DNA from: Litorivicinus sp. | GTDB taxonomy: Bacteria; Pseudomonadota; Gammaproteobacteria; Pseudomonadales; Litorivicinaceae | DNA length: 62,630 nucleotides | Direction of reading: 5' to 3' | Assembly: GCA_028339155.1 (NCBI GenBank) | Contig: JAOLBK010000012.1 | Location: 1-62,630 of the forward strand | In this document: in pieces, positions 23,813-31,486 of the stretch | Layout: every line of letters begins with the position of its first letter | Position numbering within the stretch: position 1 is the stretch's first letter | Translations under genes and position numbers: made by a program | The notes under the pieces: model-generated | Told to the model about the DNA's origin: nothing | The model's input: only the letters and a program-made list of their open reading frames with translations | Databases searched by the model: none

Positions 23813-25189
23813 ATGACAGTTAAAAGTTTAGGAAATCCGTACAGCCCAGATACAGATCTGCGTCACGGTGCTGGATGCGGTTGCGTTCAATGCCAAACTC
23901 ACGGTGCCACAGAGCAGATCGAGAGTATGTCGACTGAAGAGATGGTTGGTCGCGTTGTTGAAAGCGCAATCGTTCGTTCAACATTTGGTCAGAATGACCT
24001 TTCGCGTCGTTCCTTCTTAGGTGCGGTGGGCGGTGGTACGGCGGCAGCAATTTTAGGCAGCGTGTTACCAATCGAAAAAGTTAAAGCTGCAATCTTAGAC
24101 AACCTCGGCCCCCCTGAGAAGAAAAATTTAAACATTGGCTTTGTTCCTATAACTTGCGCGACTCCGATCATCATGGCTCAACCGATGGGCTTTTATGAGC
24201 GTTATGGATTAAACGCAAAGGTTATCAAAACAGCGGGATGGGCAGTGGCACGAGATAAGTCGCTGAATGGTGAATACGATGCATCTCATATGCTGACACC
24301 GATGCCACTGGCAATGACTTTGGGGGCAGGTTCATCAGCTGAGCCATATATTATGCCAGCAGTTGAAAATATTAATGGTCAGGCAATCGTTTTAGCTAAC
24401 CAACACAAAGACAAGCGTGATCCAAAAATGTGGAAAGGATTCGTGTTTGGTGTCCCATTTGAATACTCAATGCATAATTTCTTGTTGCGGTATTACGTAG
24501 CTGAGTTCGGTTTGGACCCAGATAAAGATATCCAGATTCGGGTAGTGCCACCACCAGAGATGGTTGCCAATTTACGCGCTGGAAATCTCGATGGATATTT
24601 GTCTCCGGATCCATTTAATCAGCGTGCTGTTTGGGAAAAAATTGGGTTCCTTCATATTTTGACAAAAGACATTTGGGAGGGTCACCCATGTTGCGCTTTT
24701 GCATGTTCAGACAAATTTGCAAAAACGATGCCCAACACGTACGGCGCACTTCTAAAAGCGATTATTGATGCAACTCAGTATGCGTCCAAGGCCGAAAATA
24801 GGAAGGAAATTGCTGCGGCAATCAGTCCAAAGAATTACCTGAATCAACCAGTGCCAGTTGTTGAACAGGTTCTCACCGGTCGGTATGCAGATGGACTTGG
24901 GAATGTTCTCACGATACCGGACCGCATTGATTTTGATCCATTCCCTTGGCACTCCATGGGCGTTTGGATTTTGACGCAAATGAAGCGCTGGGGATACATT
25001 GAAAATAATATCGATTATCACAAGGTGGCAGAGCAGGTCTATTTGGCATCTGACTGTTCCAAAGTTATGACAGACCTTGGCTACCCGTCTCCTGACAAGA
25101 CGTACAAGCTGCATACGATCATGGGCAAAACGTTTAATCCGGCTGAGCCCGAAGCATACGTGGACTCATTTTCAATTAAGCGGGGATAA
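23813..25189 (+). CDS. NrtA/CmpA-type ABC substrate-binding protein (probable cyanate)
   Basis: 458 residues. Residues 1-60 are a Cys/His-containing extension (HGAGCGCVQCQTHG) that precedes a twin-arginine signal, SRRSFLGAVGGGTAAAILGS. The mature domain is NrtA/SsuA-like: LNIGFVPITCATPIIMAQ, GFYERYGLNAKVIKTAGWAV, and NLRAGNLDGYLSPDPFNQRA. Close homologues bind nitrate, bicarbonate or cyanate, and here cyanase ends the operon, so cyanate is the likely ligand. A Tat route implies folding, perhaps with a bound ligand or metal, before export. The long N-terminal extension before the Tat motif is unusual. Confidence 0.85.
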   Translation: MTVKSLGNPYSPDTDLRHGAGCGCVQCQTHGATEQIESMSTEEMVGRVVESAIVRSTFGQNDLSRRSFLGAVGGGTAAAILGSVLPIEKVKAAILDNLGPPEKKNLNIGFVPITCATPIIMAQPMGFYERYGLNAKVIKTAGWAVARDKSLNGEYDASHMLTPMPLAMTLGAGSSAEPYIMPAVENINGQAIVLANQHKDKRDPKMWKGFVFGVPFEYSMHNFLLRYYVAEFGLDPDKDIQIRVVPPPEMVANLRAGNLDGYLSPDPFNQRAVWEKIGFLHILTKDIWEGHPCCAFACSDKFAKTMPNTYGALLKAIIDATQYASKAENRKEIAAAISPKNYLNQPVPVVEQVLTGRYADGLGNVLTIPDRIDFDPFPWHSMGVWILTQMKRWGYIENNIDYHKVAEQVYLASDCSKVMTDLGYPSPDKTYKLHTIMGKTFNPAEPEAYVDSFSIKRG

Positions 25190-25192
25190 CGC

Positions 25193-26020
25193 ATGACTAC
25201 CTTAAAATCACGTGCGCTGATGTTATCAGTGGCAATTCTTGTTTTCTTGCTGGGTATTTGGGAACTTTCAATTCCTGCGCAAAAAGCAGCAGAAGAATTG
25301 ACGGAGTATGAGATTTTGATGGGTAGTGCAACTCCGAAGGCGGGTGTTCCCCCACCTTCGGAAATTATTATTAAAGTTTATGAAGAACTTTCAAATCCAT
25401 TTTATGAAGCAGGGCCTAACGATAAGGGTATTGGCATTCAAATTGGGTATTCGCTTTATCGTGTTTTGACCGGATTTGGGCTGGCTGCAATTCTAGCCAT
25501 ACCACTTGGTTTTGTGATCGGTATGTCACCACTGATGTACCGATCTCTAGACCCTTTTATCCAAATTCTTCGACCAATCTCACCGCTGGCATGGATGCCG
25601 TTGGCATTATTCGTTATTCAGGATAGTGAGGGGAGTGCAATTTTTGTGATCTTCATATGCTCTATTTGGCCGATGTTAATTAACACCGCCTTTGGCGTTT
25701 CAGGCGTTCGAAAAGATTGGGTCAACGTTGCCAAGACCCATGAGCTTGGTGTTTGGAAGACTGCTTATTTGGTCATTTTGCCGGCAGCCGCGCCAACAAT
25801 TGTGACGGGAATGCGAATTTCCATCGGGATAGCGTGGTTGGTAATCGTTGCGGCTGAAATGCTCGTCGGGGGCACTGGTATCGGTTATTACGTGTGGAAT
25901 GAGTGGAACAATTTAGATTTAACGTCCGTAATTTTCTCGATACTGATGATCGGAGTTGTAGGAATGACTCTTGATTCTGTATTTGGGATTCTACAATCCC
26001 GTGTTACCTATCAGGAGTAA
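25193..26020 (+). CDS. NrtB-type ABC permease (probable cyanate)
   Basis: 275 residues, three bases after the binding-protein stop, with six or seven membrane segments starting with MLSVAILVFLLGIWEL. The binding-protein-dependent permease (BPD_transp_1) region is clear: IGYSLYRVLTGFGLAAILAI, RPISPLAWMPLALFVI and the coupling-helix segment AKTHELGVWKTAYLVILPAA. It should form a homodimer in the inner membrane with the ATPase encoded next. Confidence 0.88.
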   Translation: MTTLKSRALMLSVAILVFLLGIWELSIPAQKAAEELTEYEILMGSATPKAGVPPPSEIIIKVYEELSNPFYEAGPNDKGIGIQIGYSLYRVLTGFGLAAILAIPLGFVIGMSPLMYRSLDPFIQILRPISPLAWMPLALFVIQDSEGSAIFVIFICSIWPMLINTAFGVSGVRKDWVNVAKTHELGVWKTAYLVILPAAAPTIVTGMRISIGIAWLVIVAAEMLVGGTGIGYYVWNEWNNLDLTSVIFSILMIGVVGMTLDSVFGILQSRVTYQE

Positions 26021-26023
26021 GTA

Positions 26024-26905
26024 ATGACCCAGTCATTTTTAAGTGTTGAGGGACTAACTCAACGATATCCAAGTTCAGAGTCTGGAGAATTAACAGTCTT
26101 CGAAAATTTAGATCTTAAGATCGAAAAAGGGGAATTCGTTTCGATCACTGGCCACTCTGGGTGTGGTAAATCAACAATATTGAATGTGCTCGCTGGTCTG
26201 GATGAAGCGAGCGAGGGTGTAGTAATTATGGAGGGCCGAGAGGTTTCTGGGCCCAGCTTGGATAGGGGGGTAGTGTTTCAAAACTACTCCTTACTTCCTT
26301 GGTTATCAGCTCTTCGAAATGTAACATTTGCGGTCGAGTCGAGGCATCCCGAATGGTCTGCCGATCAGGTCAAGGAGCATGCAAATTATTACCTCAACTT
26401 GGTCGGTTTGAATGATGGTGTCGAGTATCGAAAGCCATCTCAATTATCAGGAGGTATGCGGCAGCGAGTCTCCATCGCTCGCGCGTTTGCAACAGAGCCG
26501 AAGTTATTACTCTTGGATGAACCGTTCGGAGCTTTGGACGCATTAACTCGTGGGACAATTCAAGATGAATTACTCAAAATTTGGGCAGGTACAGGCCAGA
26601 CCATTTTCATGATTACCCATGATGTCGATGAGGCGATCTACCTGTCTGATCGAATCTTGCTAATGAGTAATGGTCCTTACGCCAGAATTGCCGAGAGTGT
26701 TGAAATTGAAATCGATCGTCCGCGTTCTCGGGGCAGTATTGTCGAAGATGCTCTTTACTACGATATTCGAAATCATCTTGTTCAATTTCTGACATCTAGA
26801 TCGAAGGAATTTAGTGGGCCGAGCTCTGAATCTGACGGGCACCTTCCAAAAATGGTGCGTTTATCAGAGAACTCGATAATTAAAAAGAAACTAATGGCGC
26901 TTTAA
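26024..26905 (+). CDS. NrtD-type ABC ATPase (probable cyanate)
   Basis: 293 residues, three bases after the permease stop. Walker A GHSGCGKST, Q-loop VVFQNYSLLPW, signature LSGGMRQRVSIARA, Walker B LLLLDEPFGALD and switch His MITHDVDEAIYL are all intact. Sequence style (SLLPWLSALRNVTFAVE) is that of the nitrate/sulfonate/cyanate import group. About 40 extra C-terminal residues follow the core. It powers the importer made by the two preceding genes. Confidence 0.9.
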   Translation: MTQSFLSVEGLTQRYPSSESGELTVFENLDLKIEKGEFVSITGHSGCGKSTILNVLAGLDEASEGVVIMEGREVSGPSLDRGVVFQNYSLLPWLSALRNVTFAVESRHPEWSADQVKEHANYYLNLVGLNDGVEYRKPSQLSGGMRQRVSIARAFATEPKLLLLDEPFGALDALTRGTIQDELLKIWAGTGQTIFMITHDVDEAIYLSDRILLMSNGPYARIAESVEIEIDRPRSRGSIVEDALYYDIRNHLVQFLTSRSKEFSGPSSESDGHLPKMVRLSENSIIKKKLMAL

Positions 26906-26920
26906 CAAGGAGATAGTTTT

Positions 26921-27391
26921 ATGAATGCAACGGGCCACCTGTTACCAACGATGTCAAAAGACGAGGCGACTGCTCTAATATTGACATCAAAAAAGTATTT
27001 CAAACTTTCATGGGAAGAGATAGGAGAGAAAATAGGTATGTCGCCAGTTTGGACCCACTCAGCCTGTTTTGGAATGAACTCGATGCCTCGTGAGAAAGCT
27101 GAGGCGCTAGTGAAGGCATTGGATTTACCGGATTCTTGTATCGACGCGCTGGAGGAAAAGCCAACTAAGGTTTGGGCGCAAGCCGTGCCGACTGATCCTG
27201 CAATTTATCGTTTGTACGAGATTGTTGGAGTATATGGGCCGACGATCAAAGATTTAGTTCAGGAGAAATTTGGTGACGGAATCATGTCAGCAATCGATTT
27301 TGAAATGTATATCGATAAGGTTGAAGATCCGAAGGGGGATCGAGTCAAAGTGACTATGTCAGGTAAATTCCTTGGTTATAAGAATTGGTAA
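26921..27391 (+). CDS. cynS: Cyanate hydratase (cyanase)
   Basis: 156 residues, exactly the family size. An N-terminal helix-turn-helix-like domain (ALILTSKKYFKLSWEEIGEK) precedes the catalytic domain. The active-site Arg and Glu lie in YRLYEIVGVYGPTIKDL and the Ser in GIMSAIDFEM, with the closing VTMSGKFLGYKNW. It decomposes cyanate with bicarbonate to ammonia and CO2 as a cytoplasmic decamer. AAGGAG precedes the ATG, 15 bases after the ABC ATPase, so uptake and degradation are one transcript. A hairpin follows the stop. Confidence 0.95.
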   Translation: MNATGHLLPTMSKDEATALILTSKKYFKLSWEEIGEKIGMSPVWTHSACFGMNSMPREKAEALVKALDLPDSCIDALEEKPTKVWAQAVPTDPAIYRLYEIVGVYGPTIKDLVQEKFGDGIMSAIDFEMYIDKVEDPKGDRVKVTMSGKFLGYKNW

Positions 27392-27404
27392 ATTCTTGGT
27401 CGAA

Positions 27405-27429
27405 ACCTCGCGCAGGTAAAGTGCGAGGT
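27405..27429 (+). terminator. Hairpin after cynS
   Basis: ACCTCGC(G)CA, a seven-base loop, and TGCGAGGT form an eight-pair stem with one bulged base 13 bases after the cynS stop. No T run follows, so intrinsic termination would be weak; it may instead stabilise the transcript end. Confidence 0.4.
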
Positions 27430-27659
27430 AATTGCCGGTTTCTCTGAATTCATTCGCTTAGGTGCCAATTTTGACAAGTCTAGTGTTTGATTGCTTGGCA
27501 ATGTCTCACTTTTCTCAGGAGTGATTGGGATCTTAAATACGTGAAAATCTCCTTGCTTATGATACTTTCGGCACAAGAGCAGATGCTGTAGTCGACAGAA
27601 TAAGAATGGCTATCTCTGGCGGGCCATTGTTTGAATTTTTTTGTCTTGAACTTTTTAAT

Positions 27660-28403
27660 TTAGTCGTTTGGTGCTGTGGTTCGTTGAGAGACAAACGCGC
27701 GCTCTTGTACAAAGTGCCCCGGCTCTCTGTTTGTTCCATGTTTAAACGCCATGCTTTCTAGTGTGTCCCGAAGTTCTTGATTGAATTTAATTGATCCGCA
27801 GACCATGACTCGATCACTTTCAGCCGACCATGGCGGCACACCTAGATCTGTATAAGCAATTCCGGAGGTGAGGCGATCAGTGATTCGACCCTCGGTTTTA
27901 AAAGGTTGTCGGGTCACCGTCGGGTAATACGTGATAGGGAGATCGGATAAGAGATTTGCGTAGGCAAGTTCGTCGGTCGTTCGCACGGTGTGGGTAAGGA
28001 TGACTTCGTCAAACTTTTCGAAAGTTGCCGGATCGCGAACGATTGACAAAAAGGGCGCCAGTCCCGTGCCTGTTGCTAAACACCACAGCCTTTTGGCGGC
28101 CAGTAAATTTTTGATTACTAGTGTCCCTGTGGGGCGGCCTCCGACTTCAATTTGTTGGCCCGGTTTAATGTTTTTGAGTCTGCGAGTTAGTGGTCCGTCT
28201 TGAACAATAATTGATAAAAATTCCAGGTAATCGGCGTCTGGCGGTGATGCAATCGAATAAGCGCGAAGAAGGTCGTCGTCTCCCATGCCAATCATCGTGA
28301 ATTGACCAGCGAGAAATGAACGAACGTCTGAACTACGAGTGGTTTTGAAGCTGAATAAAAAGTCCGAATAATGTGTCGTTTCGAGCACGGTTTCTAAATT
28401 CAT
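27660..28403 (-). CDS. fpr: Ferredoxin/flavodoxin--NADP reductase
   Basis: 247 residues, the size of bacterial Fpr. RAYSIASPP binds FAD, TGTGLAPFLSIVRD is the NADP pyrophosphate region, MVCGSIKFNQEL the C-G-S nicotinamide region, and the chain ends GHFVQERAFVSQ with a short tail rather than at the aromatic end of plant-type enzymes. It moves electrons between NADPH and ferredoxin or flavodoxin. It is single and convergent with cynS; 270 bases separate them. Confidence 0.88.
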   Translation of the reverse strand: MNLETVLETTHYSDFLFSFKTTRSSDVRSFLAGQFTMIGMGDDDLLRAYSIASPPDADYLEFLSIIVQDGPLTRRLKNIKPGQQIEVGGRPTGTLVIKNLLAAKRLWCLATGTGLAPFLSIVRDPATFEKFDEVILTHTVRTTDELAYANLLSDLPITYYPTVTRQPFKTEGRITDRLTSGIAYTDLGVPPWSAESDRVMVCGSIKFNQELRDTLESMAFKHGTNREPGHFVQERAFVSQRTTAPND

Positions 28404-29068
28404 GGGATCTCCTTATTCTTCAAAGTTATTTTAACTGGTGCAGGGGATTACTTGTTATTTCTGTGACAGTCTTCAGTTAAGCCACTTTTTAACTTGAGTG
28501 GAAGAGTTACTATTATAGATCAATATTGAAGGATTCTTCAGTTTCACTCGGCTTTTCAATTTACTAATTTTATCTGAGAGACCTTTTTAAATTTTGTAAT
28601 CCACTCAGATGCTTACTTGCAATAATGCGATGACTATCAGGCACTCAGTTTAGCTTTTTATGAGATCTAATGAAATCGTTGGGAGATGCTTAAATGCGAT
28701 TTAAATTAGGGATTTTCCATGCAGATCAGCGCATACTCTTATCTCTTTGAGTCCACTAGATCACATCAGATAATCGGTGATGAAACGGTCTGAGCGTGCG
28801 ATGCTTCAAATTCTCTAGGTTACAGTTTTAAAGCTTAGCCGTGTGAAATAACATCAATTGCTCAAGTGGTATGCCTGCGGCGAGTTGTAATGCTTCTTCT
28901 ATTATCGGATTTCATTAAACCGCCGCGTTCTCAATTTTGGTCAATTTCATTTGGATGTAAAAATTCAACCGTTTTATTTAAGTACAGTGAGCTATTCATG
29001 GATGAGAATGTAAGCCTAATGCTTGCAAACGAAGCGGGTTCGATTTCCCTTTTCTGGTTGAGGGCCTG
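28404..29068. other. Intergenic region, no clear gene
   Basis: This 665-base gap between divergent fpr and the TauE-type gene carries only short frames. One of 67 codons ends at the start of the next gene but has an odd composition and no ribosome site, so I do not call it. A five-pair stem CCACT/AGTGG is at 28482-28501. The length would allow a small RNA or long leaders, but I see no signature. Confidence 0.35.
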
Positions 29069-29866
29069 ATGGAAGAACTTGTTTCGATGCTAATAGCTGA
29101 AAATTTTTTAGGGTTTTTGGTAGCTGGCTTTGGTTTTTGTTTGATTATCATGTACTCCGGAATTGGCGCGGGTGTAATTGTCGTTCCGGTTCTAATTTCA
29201 TTCTTCGCAATTGATCCAGTCATTGCTGTTGGCACCGGCTCCGCGTTTGCTTTCATGGCTAAGATTCTCATCTCCTTAGTCCACGCCAGGCAGGAACAAA
29301 TTGTGTGGGGGGAGGTATGGAGATTTCTAGTGATCGCTGGTCCAATTACTGGGCTGATCGGTGTATGGATTGCTTTCCAAGCAGTTTCCGGGGAACAAGA
29401 ATCAGTTAACACCGTCCTAACGCTACTTATCGTCGGTGCAGGCAGCATCTCCTTGGGTGCAATGTTTTCGCCAAGAGTGCGAACTGGCTTCCAGCGGCTC
29501 CCTGGTTATATATTGAGTGGAGCTACAGGTGCCATGATGGGATTTACAGGAATTGGCGGGGGGATATTAGTGATCCCAGCCTTGACAGCCTCGCGTGGTC
29601 TATCAATTAAATCAGCCGTTGCGACTTCGATCCCAATCGGTTTGGCACTCTCATTCATCCTGGCCGTTATTCTGGGGAAAAATGGATTGCTCGATCAACA
29701 GTTATTGTTGGGTTTAGTGCTTGGTACTTTAATCGGGTTGCCTGTTGGTCAAATAGGATACAAGTATGTGCGTGAGAAAACGGTCTTTTTGCTCGTTGCT
29801 GTATTGATTGCATTAGCCATTTCAGGGGCCGTGTATAATTTGTTAAATACTATCCTGTCCGAATAA
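29069..29866 (+). CDS. TauE/SafE-family membrane exporter
   Basis: 265 residues with about eight membrane segments. Two internal repeats typical of the family are visible: SGIGAGVIVVPVLISFFAID with IAVGTGSAFAFM early, and GFTGIGGGILVIPALTASRG with SAVATSIPIGLALS in the second half. The family exports or imports small anions such as sulfite, sulfoacetate or other sulfur compounds. It is single. The cyanate and catabolic clusters upstream give no firm clue, though a TauD-type gene lies 13 kb away. Confidence 0.85.
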   Translation: MEELVSMLIAENFLGFLVAGFGFCLIIMYSGIGAGVIVVPVLISFFAIDPVIAVGTGSAFAFMAKILISLVHARQEQIVWGEVWRFLVIAGPITGLIGVWIAFQAVSGEQESVNTVLTLLIVGAGSISLGAMFSPRVRTGFQRLPGYILSGATGAMMGFTGIGGGILVIPALTASRGLSIKSAVATSIPIGLALSFILAVILGKNGLLDQQLLLGLVLGTLIGLPVGQIGYKYVREKTVFLLVAVLIALAISGAVYNLLNTILSE

Positions 29867-30019
29867 CTTTGCGACCCCATATAAATTACTGGATGCTCAA
29901 TAACTCTAAATTACGCGGTAAAAACTATCTATTTTGTTCGTAAAGTGTTTATCTATTAGCGTATTTTGATCTTAATGATATCAATTTGATAGAAATTACG
30001 GGTCAAAATAGACTCTTAA

Positions 30020-30040
30020 GACTGCTCATGCGGAGCGGTC
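30020..30040 (+). promoter_or_regulatory. Hairpin in the cold-shock gene leader
   Basis: GACTGCTC-ATGCG-GAGCGGTC makes an eight-pair stem (one G-T) with a five-base loop ending 25 bases before the csp start codon. Cold-shock mRNAs are commonly controlled by structured leaders; here the stem lies just upstream of the GGAAG ribosome site. A regulatory role is inferred. Confidence 0.45.
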
Positions 30041-30065
30041 CATGAAAAAATAATTTTGGAAGACA

Positions 30066-30272
30066 ATGACTAGTGGAAAAGTAAAATTCTTTAGCCAAGA
30101 CCGTGGTTTTGGTTTCATAGCACCTGATTCAGGCGGAAAAGATGTATTTGTACATATCTCTGCGCTTGAGCTCAAGGGAATTTCTACCTTAAGTGACGGA
30201 CAAAAAGTTACGTTTGAAACGCAAGAGCAAAATGGCAAAACTTCAGCCATTAATTTGAGTCTTGTTGACTGA
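30066..30272 (+). CDS. Cold-shock domain protein (CspA family)
   Basis: 68 residues, one cold-shock domain. SGKVKFFSQDRGFGFI contains RNP1 and DVFVHISAL contains RNP2, with the usual surface aromatic residues. It binds single-stranded RNA or DNA as a chaperone. The gap of 199 bases before it may hold a long untranslated leader like that of cspA; a hairpin is at 30020-30040. A weak hairpin lies 35 bases after the stop. Confidence 0.93.
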   Translation: MTSGKVKFFSQDRGFGFIAPDSGGKDVFVHISALELKGISTLSDGQKVTFETQEQNGKTSAINLSLVD

Positions 30273-30306
30273 TGTAAACTGGCTTTAGTTCAGTTACCCA
30301 GTTCAG

Positions 30307-30330
30307 AAGCCTTTTTAACGAGGGCTTTTG
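30307..30330 (+). terminator. Weak terminator after the csp gene
   Basis: AAGCC, an 11-base loop and GGCTT followed by TT G make a short stem 35 bases after the csp stop. The position is right but the stem has only five pairs, so it is tentative. Confidence 0.35.
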
Positions 30331-30584
30331 GATTGGTGGTCAACTCTTTGGCCGCCATTCTATTATCTCCACCACTTCTTCTCTAATTAGTCGTACTTAA
30401 TTCTCAGAGATTTTTTGCATTTTCTCGCTTGCATTGAGCTCCGTAATTGCCGTCTACAGGCAGTGAATAAGAAGCGTGTGAGCGGTTACCTTAGCCACTA
30501 TAAAATAGAACATTGATCGAGTATTATTTATTGGCGCAATTCTTGCATGTATTCAACATGATGTTTTTTTGACGGAGTGTAATC

Positions 30585-30797
30585 ATGTCGGTACTTGCTA
30601 AGAGTGAGTTGGAAAATGACCTTAATTGTTTAGATATTAGTTTGATATCCCAATGCCGCGCGTTGATCTGTGAGGGTGAGCTGGGCGCTGTAGATGATTT
30701 ATTAGAAAAAAATAAAAGAAATTACTCGGACAAGGAATTTTTGATGATTAAGGCGCTTAAAGAGGTTGCAGCCAGTACTCACCGCATTATTGGCTGA
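30585..30797 (+). CDS. Small protein of unknown function
   Basis: 70 residues, ATG after GACGGAGTG. The product is acidic and probably all-helical: MSVLAKSELENDLNCLDISL, ICEGELGAVDDLLEKNKRNY, then EFLMIKALKEVAASTHRIIG. The pattern CRALICEGELGAVDDLLEKN looks like a repeat-type helical hairpin. No signal peptide, no recognised family. Over 300 bases separate it from the cold-shock gene and almost 700 from the next gene, so it has its own promoter if real. Confidence 0.5.
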   Translation: MSVLAKSELENDLNCLDISLISQCRALICEGELGAVDDLLEKNKRNYSDKEFLMIKALKEVAASTHRIIG

Positions 30798-31486
30798 TTG
30801 TGAAATATTGGATTGTCGTGGGCGATGATGCAAAGCAGATCTTAAACAATGAGATCTAAGTTCAGCCGGGCCAGTGGAATTCTTGATCTTCCCGCGATTG
30901 CAGTGTTTGCGTCTACCGCCATCGAAATTATGCGGTGATTAATTTTTTTTAGCTACGTTCGAAAGGTTCTGAGTTTGCCACAATTTGCTTGCATTTTTGG
31001 TGCTTCGTTTTCTTTTTTCTTTTATAAATTCATGGCTTTTTTGATAGGTCTTCGGCGGCGACTAATCAGTGGCTTATAAATGTGCCGTAGGCCTCATTTA
31101 CCTGTAAAGGCAACCATTTGAGGCCTAAAAGTTAATTTTTTACTTCATCAGAAACTGGGTAAATTGCTCTTGACAAGCTCTTAGTACGCGAAGTACTTTG
31201 ATACCTAAGGATTCTAGTTTTAAACCTTGTTCGACCAAAAAACGATATCAATACTTTCTGTGATGCTCAAGGGAGCCGCATGTTTGGTCAGAATGTTATC
31301 CGGCAGCATATCTTTCCCGTGGTTGTGCGACTCTTTTTATTGCCTTAACTCTCTCGGCAAGTTGCTCCGAGTGTTACATAATAGTTTGGGCGGCCATCTC
31401 GGCAGACATGATCCGAAGAGATCCGCACGAAATGGTAAAGGTAGCGGGCATACGATTAGCTGCTAATCGCAATTAAGGAAATTAGT
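30798..31486. other. Long intergenic region before the aldehyde dehydrogenase
   Basis: This 689-base gap has a strong hairpin at 31088-31127. Just before the aldehyde dehydrogenase a frame ending ISADMIRRDPHEMVKVAGIR then LAANRN stops at TAA that overlaps the next gene's AAGGAA site, as operon genes do. It has no usable start and breaks upstream, so it may be the 3' stump of a lost partner gene. I cannot assign it. Confidence 0.35.
31088..31127 (+). terminator. Nine-pair hairpin, possible terminator
   Basis: TAGGCCTCA, a 22-base loop, and TGAGGCCTA form a perfect nine-pair stem, followed by AAAGTTAATTTTTTAC. The stem and the T run suit a terminator, although the run starts seven bases after the stem and the loop is long. 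It lies 290 bases after the nearest plus-strand gene. Confidence 0.4.

Noticed and set aside
27376-27739. Minus-strand frames between cynS and fpr
   Set aside because: They run through the cynS hairpin and overlap the end of fpr, have no start site and match no family.
28866-29069. 67-codon frame ending at the TauE-type gene start
   Set aside because: No ribosome site, unusual composition and no family pattern; probably the 5' leader of the next gene.
31227-31466. 79-codon plus-strand frame before the aldehyde dehydrogenase
   Set aside because: Ser/Cys-rich, TTG start without a site, and another frame in the same interval looks more like a gene remnant.
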